Positions 22,534 to 35,514 are shown, counted from the stretch's first letter. The stretch: 64,000 nt of DNA from Cryptomeria japonica (GCF_030272615.1 NC_081412.1:18887932-18951931), one strand, 5' to 3'. Numbers and translations: made by a program. Notes: generated from the sequence alone by a model not told the origin.

Positions 22534-25500
22534 TCAATTGCTAAGGGCCATAAGGCCCATAGACTCTGAACACCATCTGAACTTCTCTATGCTCACAGCC
22601 TTAGTTAATGCATCTGCAACATTCATCAAAGTTTCCACCTTAACCAGCTTCACCCTACCATCTTTGACCATATCTCTAACAAAATGATACTGAACATCAA
22701 TATGTTTGGTCCGGGCATGAAATGTCGGGTTCTTAGCTAGGCTAATTGCACTTTGACTGTCACAGTAAACTATCACTGTACCTTATTTTATTCCAATATC
22801 CGAACACGGTCTCTTAATCCAAATGGCCTCTTTAATGGCATGAGTAGCTGCCATATACTCTACTTTAGTAGTGGATAGAGCAACCACAGCTTGTCGCGTA
22901 CTCATCCAACTAATTGCACCACCAAACAAAGTAAACACATAAGCACTGGTGGATCTTCTGCTATCAATATCACCTGCCCAATCTGAATCCACATAACCAT
23001 GGATATCAAGGGAAGTCATGTCTCCAACTGAATTACCATGATAACACAAAGAATACTCTAAAGTACCCTTCAAATATCTAAAGACTCTTTTGACTACATC
23101 CCAATGAACTCTACCAGGATTAGACATATATCTAGAAAGTACTCCCACTGCTTGGGCAATGTCTGGTCTAGTACAGACCATAGCATACATCAAGCTTCCA
23201 ATCGCACTCTAGTAAGGCATTCTGCTCATGTCTTCCATCTCCAATGGGGATGTAGGACAATCTGAAATAGATAGTTTCATTCCAACTGTAAAAGGAACAC
23301 TCAATGGTCTACAATTCTGCATGTTGAACCTCTGTAACACTGAATTCACATACTTACTCTGGCCTAGCCATAGCTTTCTGTTCACCCTATCTCTTCTAAT
23401 TTCCATCCCAAGAATGTGCTTTGCTGCACCAAGATCTTTCATTTCAAATTTAGCAGCGAGCTGAGACTTCAGTTCTGAAATCATACCTTTCCCTTTACCA
23501 ATGAATAACATATCATCAACACACAGTGCAATGAATAAGAAATGATCACCATAAGATTTATAATAAACACAATGATCTGATTTAGAACGTTCAAATCCCA
23601 AACTCAACACATATGTATCAAATTTTTGGTACCACATCCTAGGACTTTGTTTGAGGCCATACAAAGATTTCTTCAATTTATAGACCAAATTACTTTTGCC
23701 TTTCACCACATAGTGCTCTGGCTGTGTCATATAAAGATCTTCCTCCAAATCACCATGAAGGAAAGTAGTTTTCACATCCATTTGCTCAACCTCTAAATCA
23801 TAAGCAGTAGCAATAGAAAGCAAAAATCTAATGGACGTCATTTTTGCAACAGGAGAAAATATCTCACCGTAATCAACACCCTCAACTTGAGAGTAGCCTT
23901 TTGCAACCAACCTTGCTTTATACTTCTCAATGCTTCCATCTGAACCAATATTTTTCTTGAACACCCATTTACAACCAACAAGTTTTCATCCTTTAGGCAA
24001 TGGTACAAGATCCCATGTATCATTCTTTTTCAAAGCTGCCATTTCTTCCTCCATAGGAATCTTCCAGGATTCTGCATCATTCATACCTAATGCCTCTTCT
24101 ACAGATTTGGGTTCATCCACACTAGTATTCAGAGCAAAAATACATCTCCAATCATCAGGTGAATACCTTTCAGGTGGTTGTCTATATCTTGTAGACCTTC
24201 GAACAAGCTAAGTTGGAGGTTCTTCCTCCTCTTCTGAAGATTCAGAGCTAGACGAGCTCTCCTCAAATTCTTGCCTATCTAGGGGTCTCGATTCAACTCT
24301 TTCAGGTGTAGAAGGAAGTTGAATCACATCTTCTTTTTTAGTCTGTTATGGCTGCAATGTAACAGAAGGAGACTTAATTTCTCTAAAAATAACACTTCTA
24401 CTATGAATTACCTTTTGTGCAACAGGGTCCTAAAGCTTGTATCCTTTCACACCATAGCTATACCCGATGAAGATACATTTCATAGCCTTGTTCTCCAACT
24501 TTGTTCGCTTCTCCTTTGGCACGTGTGCCTTACAACCAAAAACTCTAATATGTCTCAATGAAGGCTTGTGACCTGACCATGCTTCCATAGGCGTTTTATC
24601 AACATGAGTTGATGTAGGAGACCTGTTAATCAGGTAGCAAGCAGTGGCAACAGCTTCAGCCCAAAACTTTTGTTCGAGACTAGCACCACTCAACATACTC
24701 CTAGCCTTCTCCATCAGTGTCTTGTTCATTCTTTCTGCAACTCCATTTTGCTGTGGAGAATACGGAGTTGTCTTCTGCCTGTTAATTCCATAGTCTTTAC
24801 AGAATCTATCGAAATCATTAGAGCAAAACTCATTGCCATTATCAGTTCTCAAACATTTTATTTTCTTTCCAGTCTGCAACTCAACCATTGCTTTAAATTC
24901 TTTAAAATGACTAAAAACTTCAAATTTACTCTTTAGAAAGTATACCCATGTCCTTCTACTTAAATCATCAATAAATGAAACATAATATGTGGATTTTCCA
25001 ATCGAAGAGACATCTACTGGACCAAACACATCAGAATGGATAAGATCCAAAACACCACAAGTTTTATGAGAACTCGAGTAAAACTGAACGCGGTTTTGTT
25101 TTCCATAAATGCAATGCTCACAGAAATCAAAGTCAAGATTACAATCATTCAAACCTTCAACAAAATTTTTATTTTTCAAGGTCCTTAGACCCTTTTCTCC
25201 AATGTGGCCAAGTCTCTGGTGCCATAACATAGTCTTCTCTGTAGGTAACTTTGCTTCAGACGAAAGAGCACCCTTAGGTACCCAAAAACCATTTCCATCT
25301 GCTGAAGGTGAAACCTTCAAATCTTTCAGTGAAGTATCCGCAGATTTACTTTTTACAGAAGTACTATTACACTCAAAAGTGTATGCTTCAAGCTTATACA
25401 AAGTTCCAAACCTGACACCTCTAGCAACTACCATAGCACCCTTAATCATCTTACATCCTGCTTCAGAAAAGACTACCTGTACACCTGCATCTATCAGTTT

Positions 25501-26574
25501 GCTCATAGATAACAGGTTTCGTTTTAATCCAGGGATATGCAGCACACCATTAATCCTTTTTATTCTACCATCAGAAAACCTGATTCTAACTTTACCTCGA
25601 CCAACAATGTCTAGAGGTGAATCATCACCCAAGTACACCTTACCTCCATTAAATCCTTCATATTCAGAAAACCAATCTCTATTGGAAGTCATATGAAAAG
25701 ATGCACCTGAGTCAATTAGCCAGGCATCATTACCTGCATGAGTTGCCAAAGCCGCAATAAATGCATCGCCATCTTCCTTGTCAGACTCAGAATCAGAATC
25801 GAACTTTTTCTTTTTCTTCTTCTTCTTTTCTTCTTTGCAATCCTTACGGATGTGACCCGGTTTACCGTAATTCCAGCAAATGACTTTGGACTTTCCTGGA
25901 GATTTTGATCTCCCTTTGGATTTGGACTTGCCACGCTTCTCATTCTTCTTGCCTTTCTCCTTAGGTCTTCCACGAATGGTTAGGGCTTCCTTTGAACTGA
26001 TGGATACCTTCCTTTGCATCTCTTCACCGAGTAGGGCACCCACCATGTCTTCAGATTTGAAAACAACAGAAGTACTACCGATAGCCATAACAAGAGAATC
26101 CCATGAATCAGGCAAAGAACAAAGCAAGATCTGACATTTCTCCTCCTCGTCCATCTTAACACCGACGGATACTAATTGAGCCACCAACATATTGAATGCT
26201 TCCAAGTGATCTGCAATTCGTCCACCCTCTTCCATCTTCAAGGAATACAATTTCTTTCTTAAGAAAATTTGATTTAATAAAGATTTCACTTGATACATCT
26301 CACCAAGCTTAGTCCATAGCTTCTTTGTAGAGTTTTCTTCATGGACATTGATTAGAACAGAGTCTGCCAGGCACAGTCTGATTAGACCCTTGGCTTTTCG
26401 GTCCATAACATCATACTGAGCTGCCGCAGTAGGATCTGAGGGCCTTTGGACATTCGCATCAACAGCATCCCAAAGATCTCGATCTATTAGCAGATCTTCC
26501 ATCTTTAGCTTCCACATCTCAAAATTACTTCCATTAAATTTCTCCACCTCTATTCTCCTTGACGAACTCGCCAT
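22534..26574 (-). pseudogene. Element E gag-pol polyprotein with six in-frame stops
   Basis: One frame of 1,347 codons starts MASSSRRIEVEKFNG. In order it holds UBN2-type gag (about 1-200), a zinc knuckle near 232 (CWNYGKPGHIRKDC, with Tyr replacing the second Cys), protease DSGA near 286, GAG-pre-integrase with LWHQRLGH near 450, and integrase with D (HSDVFGPV), D (TDNGNEF) and E (QQNGVAER). Then come RT with VDVK-like [11 protein letters not shown] and CVDDMLFIG, and RNase H with YVDSDWAGD and CDSQSAISLAKN. Stops lie at 24432-24430, 24348-24346, 24210-24208, 23988-23986, 23211-23209 and 22785-22783. No frameshift is needed. The broken zinc knuckle and stops mean it is inactive. Confidence 0.9.
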
Positions 26575-26684
26575 CTGAATATTCCTGCAACAAGATCAAA
26601 AAGTGTCTTCTGCACAAGCTCCCACTCAAATCTGGATTAGTTCAAAAACCCCAACTGCCCACAATTGAAACCAAAGGTGATCAG

Positions 26685-26696
26685 GCTCTGATACCA
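26685..26696 (-). other. Element E primer binding site
   Basis: The minus strand reads TGGTATCAGAGC two bases inside the 5' LTR. This is the common plant copia site, complementary to the 3' end of initiator methionine tRNA. Confidence 0.9.
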
Positions 26697-26698
26697 CT

Positions 26699-27593
26699 TG
26701 TAAGGAAGTTAAGTAGCGGAAACAACTTCCTACACTAACCTTGAGAGGAGGGTAATGCAAAACTTTTTCAGATCATTACAACAGTTACAAAAAATAGAAA
26801 TAGATATAATAGCAATCATACCACAACATAGTGATTTACGTGGGGAAAACCCTTTCGGGAGAAAAACCCCACCCTCTAAAAGCAGCTCAATATTTTATTC
26901 AGTAATCAAAAACAGATTACAACATACTTGCAGAGCAAGCTCTTCGCAGGAGTACCACTAATCAGAGATTCAGAGGCAACTCAATAGCCATAAGACTCTT
27001 ACACACAACCTCTATCTCACACACCTCATAAATAGGAGATACAATACAAGAAACCGTCAAACGGTATTACAAAACCATGGGCTAAAACCACCCAATAAGG
27101 TGTAGCTGACCTTATCTCCCTTCTAGATGCCCTATGACATGTTAAAGCACACATCAACACGTGTCGCTCCCTTTTTACAGCTCATTTATGTATCCGATAC
27201 AAATTATTTTTCCTATTTCAGGAGTACAAACTTCCGGAGGCCATAACTTGAGAACCGGGTGTCCGATTGACAAACCGTTTGAAGCGCCGGAAAGCTCGTG
27301 AAGTGCTCTATCACCTTGTAACCGGCTTTGCCGGTTATGGCCACTTTTTAGGGCATTTCGGAGCCTCTAAAGCCCCCAAAATTAAGTTTAAACATTTTAT
27401 TGCACCCCTCCAAGATGAAAACTTTAATATCTTCAAAACTAGCTGTGACCTTGCGACGCAACTTTACCAGAATGCTTATCTAGCCAACCAGAAGCTTCAG
27501 GGAGAGTTTCGCACCATTTCATGCTCAAATGAAAACTTACTATAAATAGTAACTTCACATAAATGCAAGGTTGAGACACCATTTTTTCCAACA
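26699..27593 (-). repeat. Element E 5' LTR (right)
   Basis: 895 bp with the same ends as the left LTR. Outside it, 27594-27603 repeats the ten PPT-proximal bases AATCTCCCAC before element A sequence resumes. Confidence 0.9.
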
Positions 27594-27603
27594 AATCTCC
27601 CAC

Positions 27604-30600
27604 CGGTAGAGCAGGCCCTGGTAGCTAAAATTGAGGAAAAAGATGAATGGATTATAGATTCCAGATGTTCACATCATATGACTGGTGATAAAAGTAAATT
27701 CTTATCTTTTCAGGAATACAATGAAGGTCTAGTAAGATTTAGCGATGATAAAGCTTGTTTAATCAAAGGAAAAGGCACTATATCTTTGGATGGTAAGCAC
27801 AATACTAACAATGTTTATTATGTTGAAAGTTTGAAGCATAATCTTTTGAGTGTTGGTCAATTAGTTGAAAAGGGATTTCAGTTACAATTCAAAAATGAAA
27901 AATGAAAAATCATGAATAGAACTGGATTGGAGATTGCAATCGGTAATCATACTAAAGGTAATATCTTTCATTTGAATAACAGTGATAAGACATGCTTGAT
28001 TGCACATATTAATAAAATTTAGTTATGGCATAAGAGACTTTGTCATGTTAATTTTGATTGCATTGTAAAGATTGGTTCAACTAAGGCAGTAAGGGATTTA
28101 CCTAAGATTGTGAAACCTCATAATCCGGTATGTAAGGAATGTCAAATGGGAAAGCAAGTTAGAACAGCCTTTAAGAGTATTTCTGAGAAATCTAATGATG
28201 TTCTTGATTTAATTCATACTAACTTGTGTGGTCTGCCAAGAACAAGAAGTCTACAGGGAGATAGATACTTTATGCTAATTATTGATGATTATTGTAGAAT
28301 GTGTTGAGTTACTTTTCTCAAGGAGAAATCAAAGGCTTTTGGAAAATTCAAGTTATTCAAGGTAATGGTAGAGAATGAAACCGGTAAGAAAATCAAATGT
28401 TTGAGATCAGATCAAGGAGGAGAATTTATATCTAAGGAATTTAATACATTCTGTGAAATGAATGGAATCAAAAGACAACTATCAACACCTCGGACACCTC
28501 GGCAGAATGGAATTGTGGAAAGGAAGAACAAAACTATTTTGGAAGCAGCTAGAAGCATGATATTGCAAGAAAATCTATGTCATGTGTACTAGAGAGAAGC
28601 AGTGAATACAATGGTTTACACTTTGAACAAAGTTCACATCAAAGGTGAAACCGGTAAGACCCCTTATGAACTATGGCTTGGTAATACTCCTACTCTTAAA
28701 TATTTCAGAATATTTGGAAGAAAATGTTATATTAGGAGAGATGAGTATGTTGGTTAATTTGATCCTAGAAGTGATGAAGGAATATTTCTTGGTTATTCAT
28801 CTAAGAGCAAGGCATATAGATGTTTTAATAAAAGATTGCAAAAGATCATTGAGAGTGCTAATGTGAAGATAGATGAACACTTTAGAGGAAATTCAAGGTT
28901 TGTAGATTTTGAACCAGCAATTGAGATGATCATAAATGAACCAATACAGAGTTCACCGGTACAGAATGTGGATCTAGTCACACTGGCATCATCAGATAAT
29001 TCCACAGTTACTGAAGAACAACAACATGTGAATAAACCCAGGTATGTAAGACTAAATCACTCAGAAAGTCCGATAATTGGGAATAATTATCAAGGTGTTA
29101 TGACAAGAGGAAGACTAGAAAATGAAGAGGTATGCTTAATTCCTTAAATTGAACCAACATCTGTTATTGAAGCATGTCAAGATGAACATTGGATAAAAGC
29201 AATGCAAGATGAACTAGAACAAATTGAAAAGAACAATACATGGACATTAGTTCCCCGGCCTAAAGACAAAAACATGTAATTGGAACTAAATGGGTATTTA
29301 GAAATAAACTTAATGAAGATGGTAAGGTAATAAAAAACAAAGCAATATTAGTGTGTAAAGGATATTCACAGAAAGAGGGAATTGATTATAATGAAACCTT
29401 TGCATCGGTAGCTAGAATTGAGGTAGTTCGATTATTTCTTGCATTTGCAACACATAAGAACTATAAAGTATATCAGATGGATGTAAAATGTGCATTTCTT
29501 AATGGTGATCTTGAAGAGGAAGTTTACATTGAACAACCTGATGGATTTTCATTGACAAATAATAAAGATATGGTTTGCAGATTAAGGAAATATTTGTATG
29601 GATTGAAGCAAGCTCCTAGAGCTTGGTATGCTAGATTGGACAAATATCTTTTGAAACTTGGTTACACTAAAGGTAATGTTGACATCAACTTATATTTCAA
29701 AGTGACTAATGATGACATCTTGGTTATTGAATTTTTTGTTGATGATATCATTTTTGGAGGAGATGATGGACTGTGTAAAGACTTTGCTAATAAGATGCAG
29801 GAAGAATTTGAAATGTCTATGATTGGGGAGATAAAATTCTTTTTAGGATTGCATATCTCACAAACTAATAAAGGTATATTCATATGTCAAACAAAATGCT
29901 TGAAGGAACTATTGAAGAAATTTGGTATGGAAAACTCTAAACTAGTAAGTACTCCTATGACTACAAATGATAAATTGACATTGAAGGATGATTCAACTGA
30001 TCTAATGACGCAATATGTATTGTTTCAAGATTTTAGAGTAATCCTAAATAAAATCATGAATCAATAGTAAAAAGGATTTTCCAGTATCTACAAGGCACAA
30101 CAAATCTTGGTTTATGGTATCCTAAAGATAAAAATTTTGATTTATGTGCATACACCGATGCAAATTGGGCAGAAGATGTAGATGACAGAAAGAGTACCAA
30201 TGGCAGAGCATTCTTTCTTGGTAGTAGATTGATTTCATGGTTAAGAAAGAAATAGAGTTGTACATCATTATCAATAGCAGAATCAGAATATGTTGTAGCA
30301 GCAACTAATTGTACTCAGGTATTATGGATTAAGCAAATGTTGAAGGACATAAAGGTAAAATGCAAAGAACCTATAATCATCTATTGTGTTAATTCAATAG
30401 AAATTCATATATCAAAGAATCCGGTATTTCGCTCTAAGACTAAACATGTTTCTATGAAATATAATTTTCTGAAAGAGAATGTTGAAGCAAATGAAGTGAA
30501 ATTTGTTTATGTGAATACTAAAGAGAAGATTGCAGATATATTTACCAAGCCTTTTCCTAAGGAAACCTTTGAATATCTCAGAGAGAAGCTTGGGGTAATA

Positions 30601-30621
30601 CCCTCACCGGTAGACACTTAG
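27604..30621 (+). pseudogene. Element A pol: protease, integrase, RT, RNase H
   Basis: The copia order is readable across frames. Protease is IIDSRCSHHMTG (Gly of DSG changed to Arg). GAG-pre-integrase has LWHKRLCHV and CKECQMGKQ. Integrase has IHTNL (first Asp lost), RSDQGGEF and PRQNGIVERKN. RT has [21 protein letters not shown] and [12 protein letters not shown]. RNase H has YTDANWAEDVDDRKS and AESEYVVAA, with HVSMKYNFLKENV near its end. Stops occur at about 28021, 28306, 28590 and 28757. A frameshift near 29270 precedes RT, and a deletion with frameshift near 30010-30065 removes the RT-RNase H link. It is clearly dead, and more damaged than E. Confidence 0.85.
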
Positions 30622-31002
30622 ACAATTGAAGATTGGCATCAAACTGATAGAAACTAACAGAGAAATCTTTTTTTTGATTTTGATGGAGGAGAGCTACTTC
30701 TTAGGGGGAGTAGTTGGTTATAGTAGTTGGTTATATTAGTTGGTTGTATGTTCTGGTATTTTTATTGCTTTGGCATTTGATGTCAAAGGGGGAGAGATAT
30801 CTATGGAAAAACACTATCCTTGGGGAAGAGATTATTATTTTGAGACATTATTCATTGGGAGAGATAAATACTCTTTGTACTTTGGTTTTGATTTCTAGTA
30901 TTGATCTATTCTGGAGATTCTTGTTTTTTGGTTTTTGGCATTCTATTTTGGCACTTAGATGTTTTTCCATCTAGTGTTGCCATCAATGCCAAAGGGGGAT
31001 AT
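30622..31002 (+). other. Element A 3' untranslated region and PPT
   Basis: The stretch contains repeats of TAGTTGGTTAT, two phrases of the form GATGTCAAAGGGGGAGAG, and the PPT CCAAAGGGGGATAT at 30989-31002, followed by the LTR start TGTTGC. Confidence 0.7.
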
Positions 31003-32076
31003 TGTTGCTATTAGGGATGTGTTGCATTAGTTTTTTCATTGATGTCAACACTTATCCTTCTGGAGATCTATGGTTATGTTGAACCGGCACATTGTGTTCA
31101 CTGACAAGTTCAGTGACTTATGCACAGTCACCGGTATATTGTTCACCGATGGGTTATATGGTTCACCGATAATAATGATGACTTGTTATCATCTAGAGAT
31201 CACTTGATTATGTCGAAGACATGGTTTGGATACTCAGTTTTGGTGTTTTGGTTATTGGTCTAATCGGGTTGACATATTTGTTGTTACCAGCAAAATTGGT
31301 CTAGGTTATGGACTGGTATACATTATCTATTCCAGATCAGCACGACATGTTCTGGAGATGATTTATTGATTAGATATTGTTGGAAATGTATTGAGCCGAT
31401 TTGATACATCGCATCAAGAATTATTTGTAATTGATTTAATTGTAATATTCTTAGTGAGCTGACCTACACATTTGGTCTTAGGTTTTGTATATACGTAAGA
31501 TCTCATTTATGTGATATGTTATGGTATGGTATGTAAGGTTATCGTATTGTAACATGGTATGTGAAAATATTGAAGATCATATGACCAGACCATAAAGAAG
31601 GTTCAAGGAAGGTTTGAAGGTGTTTATCAGAGCTTAACCGATACTGAATCCAGCAATCGAGATGCTATTTTGAGTAGTACATTATTCTAGGATTTAACCA
31701 TCCTACTATAGTCATTGCGACTCCCATTTGATCAGTGTGCTCTAGGTGGTTGGCCTTTCTGCATGTGTAGACCCCATTTGTATACACATACTATCTGCTA
31801 TAGTATCATCTGATTGTGGGTAAGGTTTTCGACTGTGGTTTTTCCCCTTATAGGGTTTCCACGTTAAAATCTTTGTGTAATGTGTTGTGGATGTTGTTTC
31901 TCTTTCTGTTTTATGCATTAAGTTTCACTGGTATTAATATTAACTACTAATCTATTAACCGACATTAAGTTTGGTTTACCAATATTAAGTATCAAGTTTG
32001 ATTAAGTTATAATTCGATTGAAATTCATTGACAACTGATTCACCCCCCCTCTCAGTCAGCCTTCTCGTTCCTAACA
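31003..32076 (+). repeat. Element A 3' LTR
   Basis: 1,074 bp, TGTTGCTATTAGGG to TTCCTAACA. It has the same layout as the solo LTR at 9413-10451. It contains several ACCGGT hexamers or near matches, a CCCCTTATAGGGTTTCCACG block and a C-rich tract near the end. Element C RT sequence resumes at the next base. Confidence 0.8.
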
Positions 32077-34294
32077 AACACATAGCCACTGGTATCTTTT
32101 GTCGTCAATGTCACCTGCCCAATTAGATTCAACATATCCACGAATACTCAAAGAATGTTGAGGTCCAGTAGGATTACCATGGAAACATAGGGAATACTCA
32201 GAAGCACCTTGCAAATATTTGAACACTCTCTTCACTGCATCCCAATGCACTCATCCAGGATTAACCATAAACCGACTAAGGACTCCCACTGCTTGTGCAA
32301 TATCTGGTCTCGTACAGACCATAGCATACATTAGGCTACCAAAAACACTTGCATAAGGAACTCTATTTATGTCCTCCATCTCAGTAGGAGACTTTGGACA
32401 ATCTTCCATAGAAATTTTCGTCCCCTATAACACTGGAACAACTAACTGCCTACAATTTGTCATGTTGAATCTCTCCAACACAAAGTTCAAATACTTTCTC
32501 TCACTGACCCAAAGCTTTCTATGTCCTCTATCCCTTTTGGTCTCCATTCCCAAAATATACCTAGTTGCACCAAGATCTTTCATCTCAAACTATGCTGATA
32601 ATTAAAACTTCAAATCTGAAATCATTCTCTTCCCATTCCCAATAAACAACATATCATCCAGATACAGGACAATAATGAGAAAATGACCATTTTTAGCTTT
32701 ATAATAAACACAATGGTTATATTTAGATCTCAGAAATCCCAATGACAACACATAGGTGTCAAATTTATGGTACCATATTCTAGGAGATTGTTTAAGACCA
32801 TAAAGAGATTTCTTTAGCTTGTATACCAGTTTCTCTTTACCTTTCTCCATGAAGTGCTCTGGTTGTGACATATAAATTTCCTCCTCCAATTCACAATGAA
32901 GGAAATTTGTCTTCACATCCATCTGCTCAACTTCCAAATCATGAGCTGCTGCGAGTGATAACAAAAGCCGAACGGATGTCAGCTTAGCTACAGAAGAGAA
33001 TATCTCCCCATAATCAATTCCCTCCACCTGGGAATATCCCTTCACGACTAATTGTGCCTTGTAATTTTCAACACTGCCATCTGGACCAAGTTTCTTCTTG
33101 AATACCCATTTGCAACCAACGGGTTTTCATCCTTCAAGAAAAGGTACCAAATCCCATGTAGCATTCTTCTTCAATGCAACCATCTCTTCATTCATGGCTT
33201 CCATCCAGGAATCCGCATCATGCATACCCATAGCCTCTCTAATAGTCCTAGGCTCATGAGTGTTTGTAATCAAAGCATAAATACAACTGGAATCCAACAT
33301 AAAATATCCAAAACTTTCTTGTGAATAACCATATCTATCAGGTTGTCGCCTTTCACATGTAGACCTCCTCAAAGACTGAGGTTGAGGATTTTGTTCCTCT
33401 TTTGAACTTTTTGAGCTGCTAGAGCCCCCTCCCATTATCAAGTCCCGTAGGAGTACGTAGTTCAACTCTTTCAGGAGTGGGTGGAATCTGAACTACCTCT
33501 TTCTTTTGTTTCTCTTCCTTCTCTAGCTACAAATCTAGTGTGGAAGGTTTCAGCTCATGGAAGATAACACTTCTACTATAGAGCACCTTCTCTACAACTA
33601 GATCCCAAATCTTGTACCCTTTCACACCAACACCATAGCTAATGAAAATACATTTAACTTCATTGTTCTCCAATTTAGATCTTTTTTCACTAGGCACATG
33701 AGCATATGCTTCACAGCCAAAGACTCTGAGATGTCTCAACGAGGGCTTTTTACCAAACCATTTCCCCATAGGAGTATTTTCAACAAGTGCCAAAGTAGGA
33801 GATCTATTAATCAGATAACATGTAGTGGCTAGTGCCTCAACCCAAAACTTTTGTTAAAGGCCAACACCACTTAACATACTCCTAGCCCTCACCATCAACA
33901 TTCTATTCATCCTCTCAACAACTCCACTTTTCTATGGTGTATATGGAGTTTTCTTATGTCTTTCAATCTCGTGGTCCTTACATAACCTGACGAACTCAGC
34001 AGAACAAAATCACCACCGTTATCTGCCCTCAAACCCTTAATTTTTCTACTAGTCTGATTTTCAACAAAGGACTTAAATTCCTTAAATCGACTAAAAACTT
34101 CAGATTTACTTCTAAGGAAATAAACAAATGTCCTTCTAGAATAGTCATCTATGAAAGAAACAAAGTACACAGATCTATTTAACGAAGGTACATTAACTGG
34201 ACCAAAAACATCAGAATAAACATAGTCCAAAACCCCAAAAGACTTATGAGGACTCGAATAAAAAGAAACACGGTGATGTTTTCCATATACACAA
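32077..34294 (-). pseudogene. Element C RT and integrase segment
   Basis: Reading down from 34294 are the integrase core (YSDVFGPVNVPS, RADNGGDF), then an integrase C-terminal phrase (LRHLRVFGCEAYAHVP). The RT domain follows with [55 protein letters not shown] and YLDDMLFIG. The sequence is closely parallel to E at 23000-25060. It is broken into pieces by stops and at least two frame changes. The upstream end at 34294 is the CACAA target duplication of B, and the downstream end at 32077 abuts element A. Confidence 0.85.
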
Positions 34295-34494
34295 TGATGA
34301 ATACTAAGAGGGGGAGGGTGAATTAGTATACCAAAAATTACTGAACTCAAACACTTAAACAATTTAGTAGTAAACTTGTATAACAGTTTTACTAACAAAC
34401 TGGTTAACACAAATGCAAACCAAATAGCAAATAAGGCATTCACCCACAGAAGCACAATCACCATAACACAAGAGATTTTGACATGGAAACCCAA
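33907..34494 (-). other. Fortuitous chimeric ORF from B's LTR into C's integrase
   Basis: A 195-codon frame begins in the U5 end of B's 3' LTR with a hydrophobic stretch (MGFHVKISCVMVIVLLW). It crosses the insertion junction at 34294 and continues in frame into C's integrase (SDVFGPVNVPSLN). The same N-terminal stretch opens the frame in B's 5' LTR. The join is probably a product of insertion rather than a selected gene. Confidence 0.6.
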
Positions 34495-35500
34495 ATGGGA
34501 AAAACCACGGTGAGATGAAACTCACAAGTAACTATCTGCAGAATAGTACCCAAACCGGTTAAGGTCATACAATGTTCTTCACCAGAACAGATCCTATTAG
34601 GAATCTCAATCTCTATTAGGAGATAAGTCCAATTAAAGACTACCTTGTGAGAGGATTTCAGATCCATAGTTGTGAACCACCTTGTTAGAGGATTTACACA
34701 GGCTTTGCCAAGCCTACCCAGTTAAGGGTTTCAGCCTTGTCGAAGATGTGAGTAATCAACAAGTTAGTGATCTAAATACTAGCACAGTATGCTTGGTTAG
34801 ATCCTTGATAGCTCATTGTTAAAGAATTTCAGCATTACTTCAGTCTTCAAAAACTCCACACTCTATTTCTTCACATAGACCTATTCACTATTTGCACATG
34901 CAAAAACCTCATTAATCACCTTAAACCCTAACACCTTCTAAAACCTTAGACATGAAGTCCTTAAAAAGGAATCTGATTTCATGTCGGTCCAATAGGATTA
35001 CATTGCAAGTTCCTAGGTTCATTGCATCTAGACACATTTGGTAGCATGGCACAAAATCACCGTCAAAGTGTCAGTGGATGGTAACTCATCACAAAAATAC
35101 CAGTTGGTAACTCATCACAGAGTATTACCGGTTCATACAACTTTACTGATTTCTGGTTGGTAACTCATCACAGAGTAATACCGGTTCATACAACTTTACT
35201 AATTTCTGGTTGGTAACTCATCACAGAGTAATACCGGTTCACAAAAATGAAGACGGGGAATATGATAACTATCACTTTAGCTTCTTCGCTCCACTTGAGA
35301 TCCTCGAACCGCTTGAGGTCTTCATACCACTTGAGATCTATAAACACTTTCTGCAAAACACCGATAGTCTAAAGACTACTACATAATACTAGTTTGGAAC
35401 GAATACCGGTTGAACATAACTCATACATACAAAAAGTGATCTCAAAGAAAGTGTGTGTCCATCAATGAAAATCACAACATAATCATCAAAAATGCCAACA
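34295..35500 (-). repeat. Element B 3' LTR (left)
   Basis: 1,206 bp, TGATGAATACTAAG to AATGCCAACA on the plus strand. It contains a 53-bp tandem repeat with GGTAACTCATCACA at 35106, 35159 and 35212 (plus a partial copy at 35080) and several ACCGGT hexamers. It also carries mini-hairpins such as AGGCTTTGCCAAGCCT near 34700. Confidence 0.9.
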
Positions 35501-35514
35501 ATCTCCCCCTTTGG
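35501..35514 (-). other. Element B polypurine tract
   Basis: On the minus strand this reads CCAAAGGGGGAGAT immediately before the LTR start TGTTGGC, a textbook copia PPT. Confidence 0.9.

Larger units (their letters stand above)
21583..27593 (-). mobile_element. Element E: nearly complete Ty1/copia retrotransposon
   Basis: Two 895-bp LTRs flank a 4.2-kb interior holding a single polyprotein frame on the minus strand, with a PBS matching the initiator-tRNA type (TGGTATCAGAGC) and a good PPT. It lies within element A between gag and protease. The 5-bp flanks do not match (CTATT on the left, AATCT on the right), and ten PPT bases are repeated just outside the right LTR. The LTRs differ at roughly 25-30 sites by eye, nearly all transitions. 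It is among the younger insertions here, since it sits in A, which sits in C. Confidence 0.9.
20785..32076 (+). mobile_element. Element A: 5'-truncated Ty1/copia element, with E nested inside
   Basis: A runs left to right: gag (20785-21582), a 6-kb insertion of element E, then protease to RNase H (27604-30621), a short 3' region with PPT, and a 3' LTR (31003-32076). There is no 5' LTR or PBS. The left edge is in mid-gag, directly against C's RNase H. The coding region has stops, two or more frameshifts and a small deletion before RNase H. Its style (GGGGGAG tracts, a PPT of CCAAAGGGGGA, LTR with C-rich end) resembles SIRE/Maximus-type copia elements, which is a tentative placement. Confidence 0.8.

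Noticed and set aside
20338-27593. Treating C and E as one element because their proteins align
   Set aside because: They have different LTR sequences, lengths and flanks; they are relatives, not parts of one copy.
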